A DNA stretch of 64,000 nucleotides from Brachyhypopomus gauderio (taxonomy: Eukaryota; Chordata; Actinopteri; Gymnotiformes; Hypopomidae): contig NC_135212.1 of the NCBI RefSeq assembly GCF_052324685.1, forward strand, positions 23,566,316 through 23,630,315, given 5' to 3'. A model generated the notes under the pieces. That model did not search any database. It was not told where the DNA came from and saw nothing but the letters and a program-made list of their open reading frames with translations. Of the stretch, positions 31,174 through 44,500 are shown piece after piece. Within the stretch, counting starts at the first letter, position 1. Each line of letters begins with the position of its first letter. A program made the translations under genes and the position numbers.

Positions 31174-31179
31174 AATAAA
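31174..31179 (+). promoter_or_regulatory. Candidate TSNAXIP1 poly(A) signal
   Basis: AATAAA about 510 bases after the TSNAXIP1 stop, before the NUTF2 promoter. Confidence 0.5.
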
Positions 31180-31379
31180 GATTTGTTGACTCAATGTAGT
31201 GAATACGCGACCTATTATTCATGTGAGATATAATTCATACAAAAATGACATCTCACACTTCTGGATGTGACTGGGTGTGTTTTTTTTGTATATGATAAAT
31301 TCCCGCGGTAGCTAACCCCCAAACAACAATTCCCAGCATTCAAATGTGTAAGACGTCTGCGCATGCTCAGCTGAGGAGG

Positions 31380-31450
31380 CAGCTCAACTTCACCACCGCG
31401 CGTCGTAATCGCCATAACTGGAACCGGGGATACGGTTTGGGCTCACGGAG
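31380..31450 (+). promoter_or_regulatory. nutf2: NUTF2 first (non-coding) exon and promoter area
   Basis: CpG-containing sequence ends in a strong donor (CACGGAG|GTAAGC at 31450). It is the best non-coding first exon for NUTF2, whose coding exon starts at an acceptor 34138. The start site is only estimated. The downstream CpG-rich block (about 31740-32000) may contain further regulatory sequence. Confidence 0.5.
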
Positions 31451-34138
31451 GTAAGCAGTTAGGCATAAAAGATCACGTAACTGTTTAACGTGGTGTTTCG
31501 CGTCTCACCGCACAAGTACATATCGTTATAAAATATATTAAAGGGTACCATTAACCCGTAACAACTATTATTTTCACGTGAGACATGACGCTAGCCAGTT
31601 AGCTAGCCCATAGGACACGCCTATGTTGTACGACAGGTCTGTTGACGGGGCCGCGCTTGTGGCTAGCTAGCTAGCCAATTCCCACAGTGAAAGTCCGTTG
31701 GGCAGCGCGAGGGGCCCAAGAGTATTTTTAGAATGGAACGAAAGCACGTGCTGTCTGGAGTTCCATGTCCCTATAGAGCGGCGTCCTGCGCGAGCGCGTC
31801 AGCACGCGGGCCGTTGGCGTCTTTTGAGTCAGTATTGTAGCCGCACCAACGCGCGCTGAGGCGCAGCACGCTGGCTAACGCTAGCCTCTGTTAACATGTT
31901 GCATGGGTTCAATGAATCGAGACCTCGGGACTGTACAGTTGTGAACGAGACTCGCGTCTGCTAGCGGACTAGGTAATGGTTCAGTCGCGAAGTGTACGTG
32001 CACAAGTTTTTATTTATGTATTTTGTTTTCGCAGTCGTAAGACCAGTCCTTTTGAAAAACCAATAAAAAAAGTATTGCAACTTCACTTTAGCGTTGTCCT
32101 GCTAGCGTTACGCTGGGCTAGCTAACGGTAGCGACTTGTGCTGTAGTCAAGCCTGGTGGTTTACCGAGAACTAGCTAGCTGCGACACCAGGCAGTTCTCA
32201 TAGTCGGTTTACGTTAGCGTGGTTATTATGGTAATTAAAGTGAAGCGTAGTGGACCGCTAGCTAAATAACGTGTCTTGTGATTCACGTTGTTTATTGATT
32301 TGGCTGGTCAGATTGAAATGACAAGCAGTCCTCCTCATTTGGTGTAAAATGATCAGTATAGTCAGTTTACAGAAACAAATCTTTAATAAAACTAGTTACT
32401 AGTTAGCGTTTTAGGTATCGTTTGCAAACTAATAAAGTTGTATGCTCGTGAAGTTTATAGTATCACTTTTTCCGAATAGCAAAGTTATGCATGTGACATT
32501 CCACTGAGCAGCGACGTCGGTCCAGACCGGTCTAGGGCGTGTGTTGGGTAGCTAGCAGAACTAGTTTATTCCGACTCTTATGACCGTGGAAATGTGTTGA
32601 TTACAGTTTTTAGACATGCAAATAACGGCGTGGAACATGCTCGAATGCTCAGTTGCTTTAATTCGAGATAGTAACATTGTAGTCAACTATAATAACTAGA
32701 AGCTGGAGAGTTTAATTGGAACTGTAGTGTACATTTGTTTTTTTCCAGTTCACACATTTGGTAGAAATTTCTCCATCACCCTTTGACACTATATCGGATT
32801 TTTAAATGGGATTGTTGATTCAGGCTGTTTTCCATTTGCACACTAATGCAGTCCACTTGGAATACTCATTTGTCATAGTTATTTGATTTCGTGTTGTGGT
32901 TTGTGTTTTTAGTGGGTCATTCAGTGGGTAGTTCGTTTTGTGTCGTTCATTGCTGATACATTCCAAACACATTATGTACATTTTGGATATATGTTAAAGC
33001 CAGTTTCACAGAGCCAGATTAAACATAAGGCTAATCTGAAATTGACGATATAAGGTGATTTCTCCATGTGTACTCCAGTTCAGTCAAACACTATGGCAAG
33101 TGCATGTCTGCAAAAGTAGAGCTATAAGAGTAACATAGCTAACAAGTAATAGAACCATGTGACCACAAAGTAACATCATGTACACTGCATGGCAGAAGCA
33201 TTAAATGCTTGCCTCAAAGTGGGGTGGGGGGCATACTAATCTCAAATGACCTAGCTTTCTGACATAAAAATGTGAACAGAAGTGCATTTCACAGCTGAAA
33301 CCTGCTCTGGCAGCCACCATGAATTTGCAGTCACTTTCTAATAGGGAGTATTGAATTTCATGGGCCAGTAAGATAAATGATAAATTTCACCTTGTGGCCT
33401 ATAGCCAAATTGATAACTGATAGTTTTACCATAATGCATTTTAGAATTCAAAGTTCAAACTATATAAGTGCAGTGTTGAACATGTTAAACATGTTGACCT
33501 CTCAAAATATATAATACATTTTTATTAATTTAGTCATAGTCATTTAATGGGATAAACATCACCATTAATGTAAGCATGTGTTACAGGTAACACAAAGGTT
33601 TAGGATTAGCAGAAAGTTGTTTTTTTATTTTTTAAACCTTTCTCGGATATTATTACTACCTCGAACTTATGTGGGGACACCAAAGCATATGGTTAGAAAC
33701 TACAGCCCCTAGAAAAAAAGAATCAGTTGCATCAGCCAAAATTCCTATACTGAACAGATAGGCCTAACGATAAATAAAAAATCAGATATGTTGTGCTCTT
33801 TAATGTTGTAAATCTGGTTTGATTTATACATCCAAATTGTTCAGTCCATTGTTTTCTGAAAGTTACTTGGGTATACTACATTGTTTGAGACGTGCATAAT
33901 TATTTCATAATGTAGCCTATTTTGCCTGATGCTTAACATGTCTTCCTGGATCAACTACATTTGAGATTGTATGGAAAATTTGTCAGTTTTATTTTTCCGA
34001 TAATCATTCTTTTTCATCTTGTTGATGACAGCTGTTAAGGATATAGAACTTGAGGATATAGAACACATGTAGTTTAAATCTAGAGCATTTAAATATATAT
34101 ATAAAAAATAGTCATTGATTTAATACTTTTCCCATCAG
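31451..34138 (+). other. NUTF2 intron 1
   Basis: About 2.7 kb with no coding sequence recognised. The first 1 kb is CpG-containing with many gctagc motifs. The rest is AT-rich and ordinary. Confidence 0.6.
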
Positions 34139-34161
34139 TGCCTGTAGCTGGGTGAATCAGG

Positions 34162-37100
34162 ATGGGAGACAAGCCGATTTGGGAACAAATAGGATCCAGC
34201 TTTGTGCAACATTACTATCAGCTGTTTGACACAGACAGAACTCAGCTTGGATCAATATATGTAAGTATTTTGTTGGGGGAGGGAGATCACTGTACAAAAG
34301 GATTCACCTTGCATTACTTATATTGTCATATATTAACAATACTTGATATTGTTAGGGCTTTATTAAAAGTATCTGTTGTATACCTTGAGCAACACTGTGT
34401 GTAAGCGCTCTCTGGTTTATTTATCAAAAATGTTGATTAATGCTTGGTATCACTAGTTTTCAGAAGAGCTGCCTTTTGCATAAGAAAAGGGGTTCTGCAC
34501 AGATCCTAATGGCCACCGTTAAACCCCTTGTACTTCACTCTCTTTGGCCACTGGGTGTTGGTTATGCTTGTAAAGCGTGTAACCTGCCCTTATTCTCTCT
34601 TACAGATCGATGCATCATGCCTTACGTGGGAAGGGCAGCAATTCCAGGGAAAAGCAGCGATTGTCGAAAAACTCTCTGTAAGGCTTTACTTGTTTGATTT
34701 AGACTCAGTTACACCTAAATAGGCACTGAAAGGGGCCATTCTTATAAATGTGCAGCACTCCCTACTAAAAATATTGCTTTTTGGAAGGGATGGCTTACAA
34801 ATTCACATTGGCAGTGATGGGCCACATTCAGCCACCAGGCTCAAAACTTGACTGGAAATTTGTATACAGGCAAATTGAATTGTGCTTTTTGCTCCCTCTC
34901 TTTCAGTGTACTGCAGCCATGCAAGGCTGGAGTTCTTGGAACTTTCCATGTATGCTTGCAACTATACACCGTTGAAGTCTTATATGAGTTGGGCAGCAAC
35001 ATTATGCACAGTGTCAATTCCCTGAATGCCTTGTTTTTGATCAGAATGCCAAATTCTACACGGAGAACAGGACTTAAGCATGAGATGCATCCAAGCAGTT
35101 AGCAAATGTGTTTTTTTAATGCGTCTTTTTGTCTCTTCAGAGTCTGCCCTTCACAAAAATAGCTCACAGCATAACAGCACAAGATCACCAGCCCACTCCC
35201 GACAGCTGCATATTGAGTATGGTAGTAGGACAACTAAAAGTAAGTATTTACTTGCCTTTGCTGCCCCTGCCTCCTACACAGTCTATCTGTGCAGCATTTC
35301 CTTTGGCGTGTTGGATTGGTGGGAAGTGAGCTGATTAAGTTCGTCCCTTCTGCTGTACAATATCCATATTATTAATGGGGGGAGATTTGGAGGCTCTATT
35401 TGAGGCAGATCTGGAAAGAACCATGGGCTCGCACTCCACTCTAGTAACATGCGTCCGTGGCACATGACACAGAGGTGCACGTTCAAATGTTTTCAATGAG
35501 GAGATATTTCAGAGCTGTAGTGTGTGTGTTTGTGTGTGTATCTGTCAGGCTGATGAAGACCAGGTGCTGGGCTTCCAACAGACCTTTCTGCTGAAACATT
35601 ACAGCAATGTCTGGGTTTGCACCAACGAGGTCTTCAGGCTTGCCCTGCACAACCTTTGACCTCACGCACCCTCTTTGCTCACATGGCCTCTCCCTCTGAC
35701 TGTGTGTAAGGACCTGTGCTCTGCTCGGCTTGCCCTGGCTCAAACAGCCTCTCTTACTAATGACCCTGGGCAACATTCAGGTCCAGCCCCTGTCTCGGTT
35801 CCCCTGCTATCGGACCACTCTTCTGAGTTGTATTTATAGCATACAGTGGCACTGTGTAAAAGTGTGAAAGCGTTCAGTGTGAATTAGTCTGTTGTGCAAA
35901 AGCTCTGATGTTCTAAGAACATTAAGTCTTAACTATTTTCTAAGAAAGGAGAAAAAATGAATTTTTTGAACTAATTTCATGCTTTGACTGTGGTAATAGT
36001 TGTCCGTGTAGCTTTGCCCTTATAAGCAAGTAAAAATCAACATGGAGATGAATGCGTGGTGGGATTGTGTGTAGGTATCTACAGCAAGGGTGGTGTGGGG
36101 GGCAGCTTCCTCAAACCTTGCATTTCTAATGCATACGAGTCCTATGAAAAGACCCCCAGTGGTATGGCTGGGAATAACATTTCATATATTTTTATTCCTG
36201 CTACTACTACAAGCGTTCGGACGCAGTTGTATAGACCGTGTTTTACATATACAATTGGTACATTTTGTTTTGGTTTTTTGGGCCCTTCAGGTTACCATAG
36301 GTGTAGTATTTTAGATTGCACAAAGTGGTTACAATATGTACTAGATCTAGGCTTTCATTGTCTACCATTTAAAATGGATTTTAGAAGTAATTCCACCTCT
36401 AGAAGTATGGAGGTAATTGGAGAAGATCTCTGTGTATGCGGTGTCTTGTCAATCTGTGTATAGTTATTGTAATTTTACTTGATTGATTTAGAAGCATTAT
36501 TATTAAGGATAAACTTACTTATGGCAAGCACAGAGCCTGCATGTCTCACCTGTCTGTTTTGTACTGGCCATTAGGGCGGGAACTGAGCCTAAAGTAAAAT
36601 TCTACCTAAAGCTGGATATCATCAGTTATCATCAAGCTCTGAATGCAATTATGGACATTGAGGCAATTTTTTGACCAATGTTTTTGCATCGTTGCCTATC
36701 TTTTCATCTTGCTGTTTTTGAGTTGGTGTGTCGAGTATAACTCAAAAATGTGTGTGCCATATTTTTGTCAATTGTGATTTTTCACCGCAATCGAAATTTG
36801 TCCTCCGCTTTTTACCCATCTGTGCAGTTAGAACACACACACACTAGTGATTACTAGGGGGCTGTGGATCACACGTGTCCAGAGCGGTGGCCAGCCCTAG
36901 CCCTGCGCCCAGGGAGCAGTTGGGGTTAGGTGCCTTGCTCAAGGGCACCTCAGTCATGGCCTCAGGTCTGGGAATGGAACCCACGACCCTCCGGTCACAA
37001 GACCAGTTCCCTACCACGAGGCCATGACTGCCCGTTAGTTCTAGACTACTCCATTAGTTCACTATATTGGAATTAGGAGTGAGCGATCTTCACAGAAAAC

Positions 37101-39457
37101 AATCACGATCCACATGAATTGCAAGCCCAATTCTTAAATGTATTGTAAAAAATATCCAGATTCAAAACAATCTGATCTTATTTGTTTGCACTGTTTAGCA
37201 AGGTACTGCATTATTAAAGACACTATTATTAAAGATCCGTTTGAAAACAAAGGTAAACTTTATTTTAAAAGAAAGTGTTTCGAGACCTTGTGACATATAG
37301 TTGAGAGGGGTTGCACAGCTTGAGTGAAACACGTTGCATGTTCATTCAGATAAGATGAATAAGTAGATTTGTTGCAGTGCCTCTGCATAGTCATTCATTT
37401 AATCTTACTCGAATCAAATTGTTTTCAAAATGCATCACACACCCTGTGATACACACAGACATTGTGCTGGGTTTATGAATTTAGCATGGATTCACTATTA
37501 CTGGCTAGCAAAGTTTTTTGTGGAGATTAAAACAAAACATTAGTGGGAAAAGGTCATGATTTTGATTACTTGCTTAAAAAGTAGGTTGTGCACATCTTCA
37601 AGTTTGGTCACAGAATAAAAATAATCAGATCGCCCACCCCTAATGTCAATTTATCAGGTTTTTGTTGTTAATCTTCATCAGAAACATACTATTTATCTAT
37701 GTATCTAACTACATATTGTGAATAGCCTACATGTTGTAGATAGCACTTGAAAATATGTGGTTGTGAGAGTCTAAGTCTAATGACTTCCATATAGAAAATG
37801 TTTTTGGAAATGTTTAAGTGATTTTTTCCATGTCTCCCAGCCCTATTGGCCATATTCAGACTAATGCATTTGTGATATACCCGTTGCTTGACTGAAAACG
37901 TAGGCATACGCACTGTATACTAACATTCTGTAAACATATGTGGCTAGGAATGCATCGATATAGAAACTGGTACTGCTTATTATTTAGCATAAAAATGCTC
38001 CTACACCATCTGACACTGGTACTGTGTGATGTGCACAGTGTACATTTGCGATGCTCATGAGCAGACAGCATGGGAATGTCAACAATCTGGAAGCATTTGA
38101 TGGCAGTCAAAGCAGACTGCGATCTGAGAAAACATCAAAGGGCTACTGCAGCATCTTCTTGCTGTCACAGTTTCTCCCCTCATGGTGCCCTGGTTCCCAT
38201 GGCATTCACACCATGTTTACTTATTTATATTGAGTTACATTCCTGTCTCTGCCCTGTTTTGTGGTTCTGCTACCCACTATACCTCACCTGCATCCTGTCA
38301 GTCCTTCATTAGTTTGTGTTTTTCTGTCCCTCGTGTTCTTGTTTGATTGGCCCTTGTCATGTGGCTTCTTGATTTGCTAAATCTAAGCCCATTCTTCTGT
38401 TTCCCTATGATTCTCTGCTCACATCCGATTTGAGCTTTTTTTATTCTTGTGTACACTTAGCTTCAGTTTACTATCTTTTGTCCTTTTATAATTGGCTATT
38501 GTCTAGCAAAAATACACGTGTCCTGCCTTGTCTACACTTGCGTTATACTTAAAACACACACTACCCAATGAAACCTCTTAACGTCAACTGAAAACTCATG
38601 ACAAGGAATTGGTGCTAGAAGGGAAAGAAAAATCTGAACACACCCTTAAGTTAAAACTTTGAAAAATTCCAAAGATTTAACTCATTCCTTTACCATGTTG
38701 GTACACAACAGGATGCTAAAATCAACATTTATTTATTAAGGTACACTGCATGAATTTACAATAACTCCAATATCAACTGTTCCTTAATACATCTGCATTG
38801 CTTAATACTAAGTAGATTGCTAATTTTGTTAAAAGTATCTGTATAAGTGAATACCGAAAAACATGGGGACATACTTGATTTAGACAAAATTGTATCGATG
38901 CATCCCAAGACATGGCTTAGGGTTAAGCATTTGACACTCTTGTTTTAGGAATGATAATTAAACTCTGGGCCTTGAATTAAAAAACTCCAGTCCTATGTTA
39001 TTTCTGGTAGTTACCAGGAGTACCTTATTATGTAAGAGTTGGGTATGCCTACAAAGTGGCAAGTTGTCAATGGCCAGCCAATCATCTCTTTAAAGATTGT
39101 AAAATCCAGGACTGGAAATTTGATTCAAGTTTTGGAATTTAACAAATTTGCTCTGTGATCTTGCATGGACCTCAATTGGCTCATGAGTTGAACTAACACT
39201 AATGTAGCTTTGATAGTGTGTCCTGATAAATAGCTGTAGTCCCAAGACTTCTGGCTGCATTTATTTATTTTTCTTATCTTGTCAATGGAGTCCATCACTG
39301 AAAACTGTTGCTAATCCTCTTGATTTGTGTATTTTGTTCTCAGGCAGATGATGACCCCATCATGGGATTCCATCAAAGCTTCATCCTGAAGAACATTAAT
39401 GAGGCGTGGGTGTGCACCAATGACATGTTCCGCCTGGCGATACACAACTTTGGCTAA
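34162..39457 (+). CDS. nutf2: NUTF2, nuclear transport factor 2 (canonical isoform)
   Basis: Exons: 34162-34260, 34606-34677, 35141-35239, 39344-39457, all in phase 0, giving 127 residues, the usual length. The protein starts [20 protein letters not shown] and ends [15 protein letters not shown]2 is a homodimer that binds Ran-GDP and FxFG nucleoporins and returns Ran to the nucleus. Trp7 and the Asp92/Asp94 pair reported for Ran binding are present (ADDDP starts at residue 91). The exon carrying the ATG begins at 34139, so 23 bases of 5' UTR precede it. An alternative last exon at 35549-35659 is described separately. Confidence 0.95.
35549..35659 (+). CDS. nutf2: NUTF2 alternative terminal exon (proximal)
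   Basis: Acceptor tctgtcag, then [34 protein letters not shown] and TGA. It is in the same phase (0) and homologous to the canonical last exon: about 20 of 36 residues identical by eye, the rest mostly conservative. Spliced after 35239 it gives a 126-residue protein. Asp92, Asp94, Trp112 and Phe119 are kept, and Met118 is Val. No stop or frameshift interrupts it, so it looks like a used, old exon duplicate. I see no AATAAA until about 37614 (ATTAAA near 37213). Confidence 0.8.
   Translation, partial: ADEDQVLGFQQTFLLKHYSNVWVCTNEVFRLALHNL
35660..39343 (+). other. Region between the two NUTF2 last exons
   Basis: About 3.7 kb: probably the 3' UTR of the short isoform and/or intron. It contains interspersed repeat copy 2 (36770-37035). 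The rest is AT-rich with no gene supported. Confidence 0.6.
36770..37035 (+). repeat. Interspersed repeat, copy 2
   Basis: Same family as 12384-12530 but longer, with ggttaggtgccttgctcaag and gaccagttccctaccacgag. It resembles the 3' region of a widespread fish retroposon. Exact family not assigned. Confidence 0.7.
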
Positions 39458-40099
39458 AATGCACCAATGGCTGTCAGGGAAATGGGGGAAGGTGGAGGAC
39501 GGGGCACCCCGCCCCCAGCCATGCCTCTCAGTCTGCCCTTCATTCATCACTCTTTGAGAAATGGCACCGGATTCCAAGAAGTCAAATCACAGAATAACGT
39601 GCAGGCACATACAGTAGCGCCTCAACTCCAGCCGTGAGACGTGTTTCTTTGCTGAAAGCCCACAGATCCATCAGTGACCCCTGTTCCTTCGCTGATCTGC
39701 ATGATGACGGGGAGCTCGAATCAGAGGACACTGACCAGGAGAGAGAGAAAAAAAGGCGTATTAACCTCTGCCAGTTACTATTTACATTTTAGTTGTTGAG
39801 TTTGACTTTGAACTAATAACTGTCTTAACTGTCTATCTTTTGCTTTAGTACCTAGTGTGTTATCAGCTTGCTTTTAGAATATGCTCCTTACAACTGAACT
39901 TTACTTTTGTTCTTCCTTCTTTCCTTATCCCTCTGGAACATTGGAGCCTCCATTCATTGTGATGTCAGGTTGCTCTAGCTATCCAAAGAAACATTAAACA
40001 CCATACAGACTCCTCCCCCCTCCTTTCCCTGCAGACCAGTGTGCTTCCCGCCTTCTGCTCACTGATCTCTGTGACAATAATTACCAAGCCACGATACAC

Positions 40100-40105
40100 A
40101 ATAAA
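40100..40105 (+). promoter_or_regulatory. Candidate NUTF2 poly(A) signal
   Basis: AATAAA about 640 bases after the canonical NUTF2 stop (39457). 39458-40100 is probably 3' UTR. 40106-41400 is intergenic with nothing recognised. Confidence 0.55.
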
Positions 40106-41544
40106 ACCTGACTTTTTCTTAACAACAGCATCATCTTGTTCCTACCCATGTCTGATTTTACACCTGGCTTTTCCTTTTGTGTTCCATGACCATTTTGTTC
40201 ATACTGCTTGCTGTTTTGTTTTTTTTTCCTTTTAATAGTTATGCTTTAGATTGCATTATAGGAGTTCTTTTAGGAAGCCACAAAGCTGGGAAAAGCTCTT
40301 ATAACCTGTGCTTAATGTGAATGCCTTTGCCTTGATGTGTGCTAATTTTTACCAAATAGTATTTACTTAACTAGTAGAATAAGATGGGCTAAGACAGCTT
40401 AGCCTGTAATATAGTAATGGTTTGCATATTGTTTACTTGCTTAGATCCTGATTCAGACCATTACTATTTAGGAAATATTTTCTTTTTCTGATACAACACA
40501 AGTGAAGTTTGTCTTTTGAAGACATTTAGTAATGATGGGGGGCAAATATACCATATTACATCTCGACACTTTGGCTGTTTAAGGTCTTTATTGTTAATCT
40601 GAAGGAGTTGGTTTCCCTCCTTTTGCCTAGATTCCTGTGGAAATTGGTTCTCAAACAAATGGCTAACACCGTCAAAGCTAAAGTGCCCATCCATTTGATT
40701 ACCCATTAAGCCTTAATTCTTTGTACTTTTGACAGGAAGTACTATTTAACAAAAAGGAATTGGAATTGTGAACATTAAATACTGGTGTGGGAGGAGTGAA
40801 GAGAACCTTGACAACAATCATGTGTTTATGTTTCAGGGACATTACTGAGGGTAGCAAAAAAACATTGGAGGTTATGAAGGTTTTATGTCAAATTGTGGTA
40901 CAGATATTGGAATCTACATTTAGTGTGCTGTGGCATTTGCACTCACGTATTCAATCTGTAGTGTAGGAGTTTCAGATAAGAGCTGCCATGTGACTTGCTA
41001 TAAGTCACTATCTTACACTTTGGTCTCATGCAATTTTTTCCTCCAAGCTTTATGGTCCTAGCTCTACTTTATGGAGAGAAACTGCAGTTAATGGCAGTGG
41101 AAGACAAAATAAGTACACTTATATTCCTTTAAAACAAAAGTGAATGCCCTGTAATACACAGAGTATTTCAATTGCTGACTGGAAATAAAGAACATCAAAG
41201 TGATAGATGATACCATTGTGATTTTTAAAATTACTGAGGAATTTTCACTTCTAGTTTTTGGAAGAAAGGTGCTAAATTCGGTCAATGGCTCTTCTCCAGA
41301 GAGAAGGACAGCAAGGTATAATAATTCTGCGTTCAGTGCAGTGGTACTAAAATCTCTTCGTACCGAAATGGGGATATGACGAAGGAACTGAGAAAGCGGT
41401 TGTCGTTGTCGCTGCTGGGAATGAAAACGTAGCAGCACCAACGGAAGTGGAGTGTAGTTGCAAGCTTTTCGTAAGGGGCGAACACAGGACAAAACTAGTG
41501 GAAATTCGTCACGTCTACTCGCCTTCACCCCCTCTCCCTACCTT

Positions 41545-44500
41545 ATGGCTTCCAATTCCAACATAGACATAGAAGGCGCGACCCAGCATCTTCGAGACAT
41601 CTTAAAACTGGACCGACCCAGTAATTCAACCGGTGAGTTACCGGAGAGCGGCGCAGGTGTAGTTAGCCGTTAGCCTTCGCTCGCTCACTCACTCACACAC
41701 GCTAGGCCTCAGCTGGACGACGTTCCTTTAGCGTAGCGCTTCGTACGAGGTGCCCGTGTAACTTTCACTTCACGGTAACAGCCGACCCACTATTGCGAGA
41801 CGTGACCGATTAGTTAATACGTTATATACTGGAGTAGTAATTTTGCTCGGTGCTGATTATTTAATTTGAGGAGAGAGAAAATAAAAGTCTGAAGTGGCGG
41901 TTTGGCCAATTAGCTTGCTGGCTAACGCCAACAGTTAGCCTGCTAGCACAACAAGCTAATCTTTGCACTAGCAAATAGTTTCTGACCTAGCTTGCTAGTT
42001 AAATGGGACGGTTGGCTTGTTAACAGGCATGTTGATGTTGAAGCTCCCAATGTTTTTATTAGAATTGTCGGCAACATGTGTTTTTATACACGATTTGCTT
42101 CAGCGAAGATTACATTTTGTTTAAAACGTCAAGAGTTAATGTGGCTGTTGTTTCTGCGTTTTCGTGTGTAGCTAGCTAGTTAGGTTGCTAGCATAATATT
42201 TTAACGGCCTTCAGTACAGTAGGTTATATTTGACAGTGATTTGATACTGAAACTTTAACCCATGAGCTAACTAGTTTGCTTTCCTATCTAGACTGTTTCG
42301 TCAAATGTGGTTTGTAGTAATCGGGTGGACATTCCAGGTTCAGAAAGTAAAAGTCCTCATCAGGATTTTGCTCAGGCTTCCTTGGATTGTGTTGATTCTA
42401 CTAATTTTAACTGGACTGCACTAATTAGAACATCCAGCAAGCTTGAGTAAAATCCCGAGAAGGAGTTTTACTTTCTGAACCTGGAATGTCCACCACTACT
42501 AGTAATATGTATTATGCCAATGCATCACTAGTGCTGGCACCTAAACGGTGTGTTCCTTCGTTTCAGAGGGCCCTACAGGTGAGTGCCAGAGGATGACCTC
42601 CGTTAATGGAGAGTTAAACGGGCTGCTGAGTGCTGACCTTATTGGAGCAGGAGTTCAAACTCCACTAGTGGAACCGACAGATCACAACTCTGACATGAGC
42701 ACGCCGGAGACTCAAACAATGTAAGCATCATCTTTACCTGATGTGATTTTTCTCACTTGTGAACTGCTGCGCGTGTGTATGTTTGAACACTGAAGTTCTT
42801 GTATGCTTTACTTGGTTTTGACAGACAGCATAGTATTAATGTCCTACAATAAGGCTAAATATTACAATTTATTGTTTTATATGTTGAATAAACAACTGTA
42901 TGGAAATTATGTACCTGTAATGAGTAGAAAATAGCATTTTCAATTCTTTATTTACATGTATAACGTGTGTATATTTAATCTCTAGCTCTTTATCTGGGGA
43001 TGATGGCTCTACTTGCATTGCCATTACTGCTGGCAATGTGGAAATAGTGGCCAGCCGAGACTCCAGTATAGACAGTAAAGCTCGTGGGAGCAATAAGGTA
43101 TGACTCAATTGTTTTTGAAAGTCAGATCTGCATTGGAAATACTGAGTGGATGTTTGTATGAACATAAAGCCATGTTTCTTCTACAGGTGAAGATACAGCC
43201 AGTGGCAAAATATGATTGGGAGCACAAGTATTACTATGGAAACCTAATAGCTGTGTCTAATGCATACTTGGCATATGCCATAAGAGGTAAGTAAACAGAC
43301 ATTGCAAGTCTGAGTTGGTGGGTGTTGTGCATCCTTCTGCTTGAATTCTTGATTAGCTCTGTGAATTGAGCATCGATTGGTTTCACATAAGACTATGCAA
43401 TATCCAAACTAGGACAGCTTTTTCTGCACGTTTTGATGCAGCAGAAGGTTTTTGATTGATCAGAACTTTACAGGCCAGAATCTTTATTGCTGTACTTTTT
43501 GGCCAGAGGCTGTTGTCTAATTAGATTTTGTCAAGAGTAAAATGGAAAGGCCCTGCAATCACATTGACTAGACTGCATAATTCTTATTGCAGTAGAAATA
43601 ATGAGCTTCCATAGTTTCACAAAGAGTTTTCAGTCTTTATCGTTTTATAAGAAGTTGTAAGCATTTGGTAGTTTTGAGTTGAGCTTCACTTCAAATTTTT
43701 GCTCCTGTTTTCAAATGTAACCTAATTCTGCTGTGCTCGTGTCAGCTAACAGTCTGACGTGCATGTCCACAGCTGTCCTCCACTTCAGGCAGGGACCATT
43801 CGTACAGCAGGTTCATGCTTAAGTCAGTTGCATCACAGTATAGGCTCTCCACCTTTATGCGCTTTGTTCTCAAAGCTTTTTGTGTTTATTTGTAGTTCCA
43901 TCACACGACATGAATATTAGTGGCAACATGTGAAATATCCATTGTCATGCATGGGAAGATTTGTTTCTCTACTGCGCAGAGGAGAACTCTTGGCAGTCAT
44001 GTGACTTGCTGTGCTGTGATTTGACCCCGCCTACATGTTTCCAGGTGCCAACAACCATGCCATGATCCGCGTGCTGCGGCTGGGCTCGACGGAGCGCACG
44101 CTGCTAAAAGGCTTCACGGGGGCGGTCACAGACCTGGCCTTTGCTCACCTCGACTCCACCCTGCTGGGCTGCGTCGATGAGGCTGGCAACATGTTCATCT
44201 GGCAACTCACCAGCCACAACAGCAAAATACAGTATCTTCCTCTGGCAGGGCAAGTTAGGTGGTCTAGCGCTTTGGCACATTGCCTGGTTCTTGCACCCAG
44301 CCATCAGGACTGGGCAGAATTAGAAATCTTTGGTCCAGGGTGTTTTTGTACATGGCAGGGGAAATGGAAGGCCATGAGTGTGTTAGACGTGGCATTTGGA
44401 CGTGCTGTAGCCCCTTAACGACATCCCTCAGAGACGAAGTGATCGTGCACATTCGGCGGCCCGAGGACACACCACTGAACTCCAACCGCAGGCTAATTTG

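Noticed and set aside
35549..35659. Proximal NUTF2 exon as a processed pseudogene piece
   Set aside because: It covers exactly one exon, has an acceptor in the right phase, and its differences are conservative; exon duplication fits better.
36056..36463. A 135-codon plus-strand open frame between the NUTF2 last exons
   Set aside because: No family resemblance, AT-rich, no splice or start context supporting it.
41088..41528. A 146-codon minus-strand open frame at the EDC4 promoter
   Set aside because: No recognised motif; it overlaps the EDC4 promoter/5' UTR antisense and shows no codon or family support.
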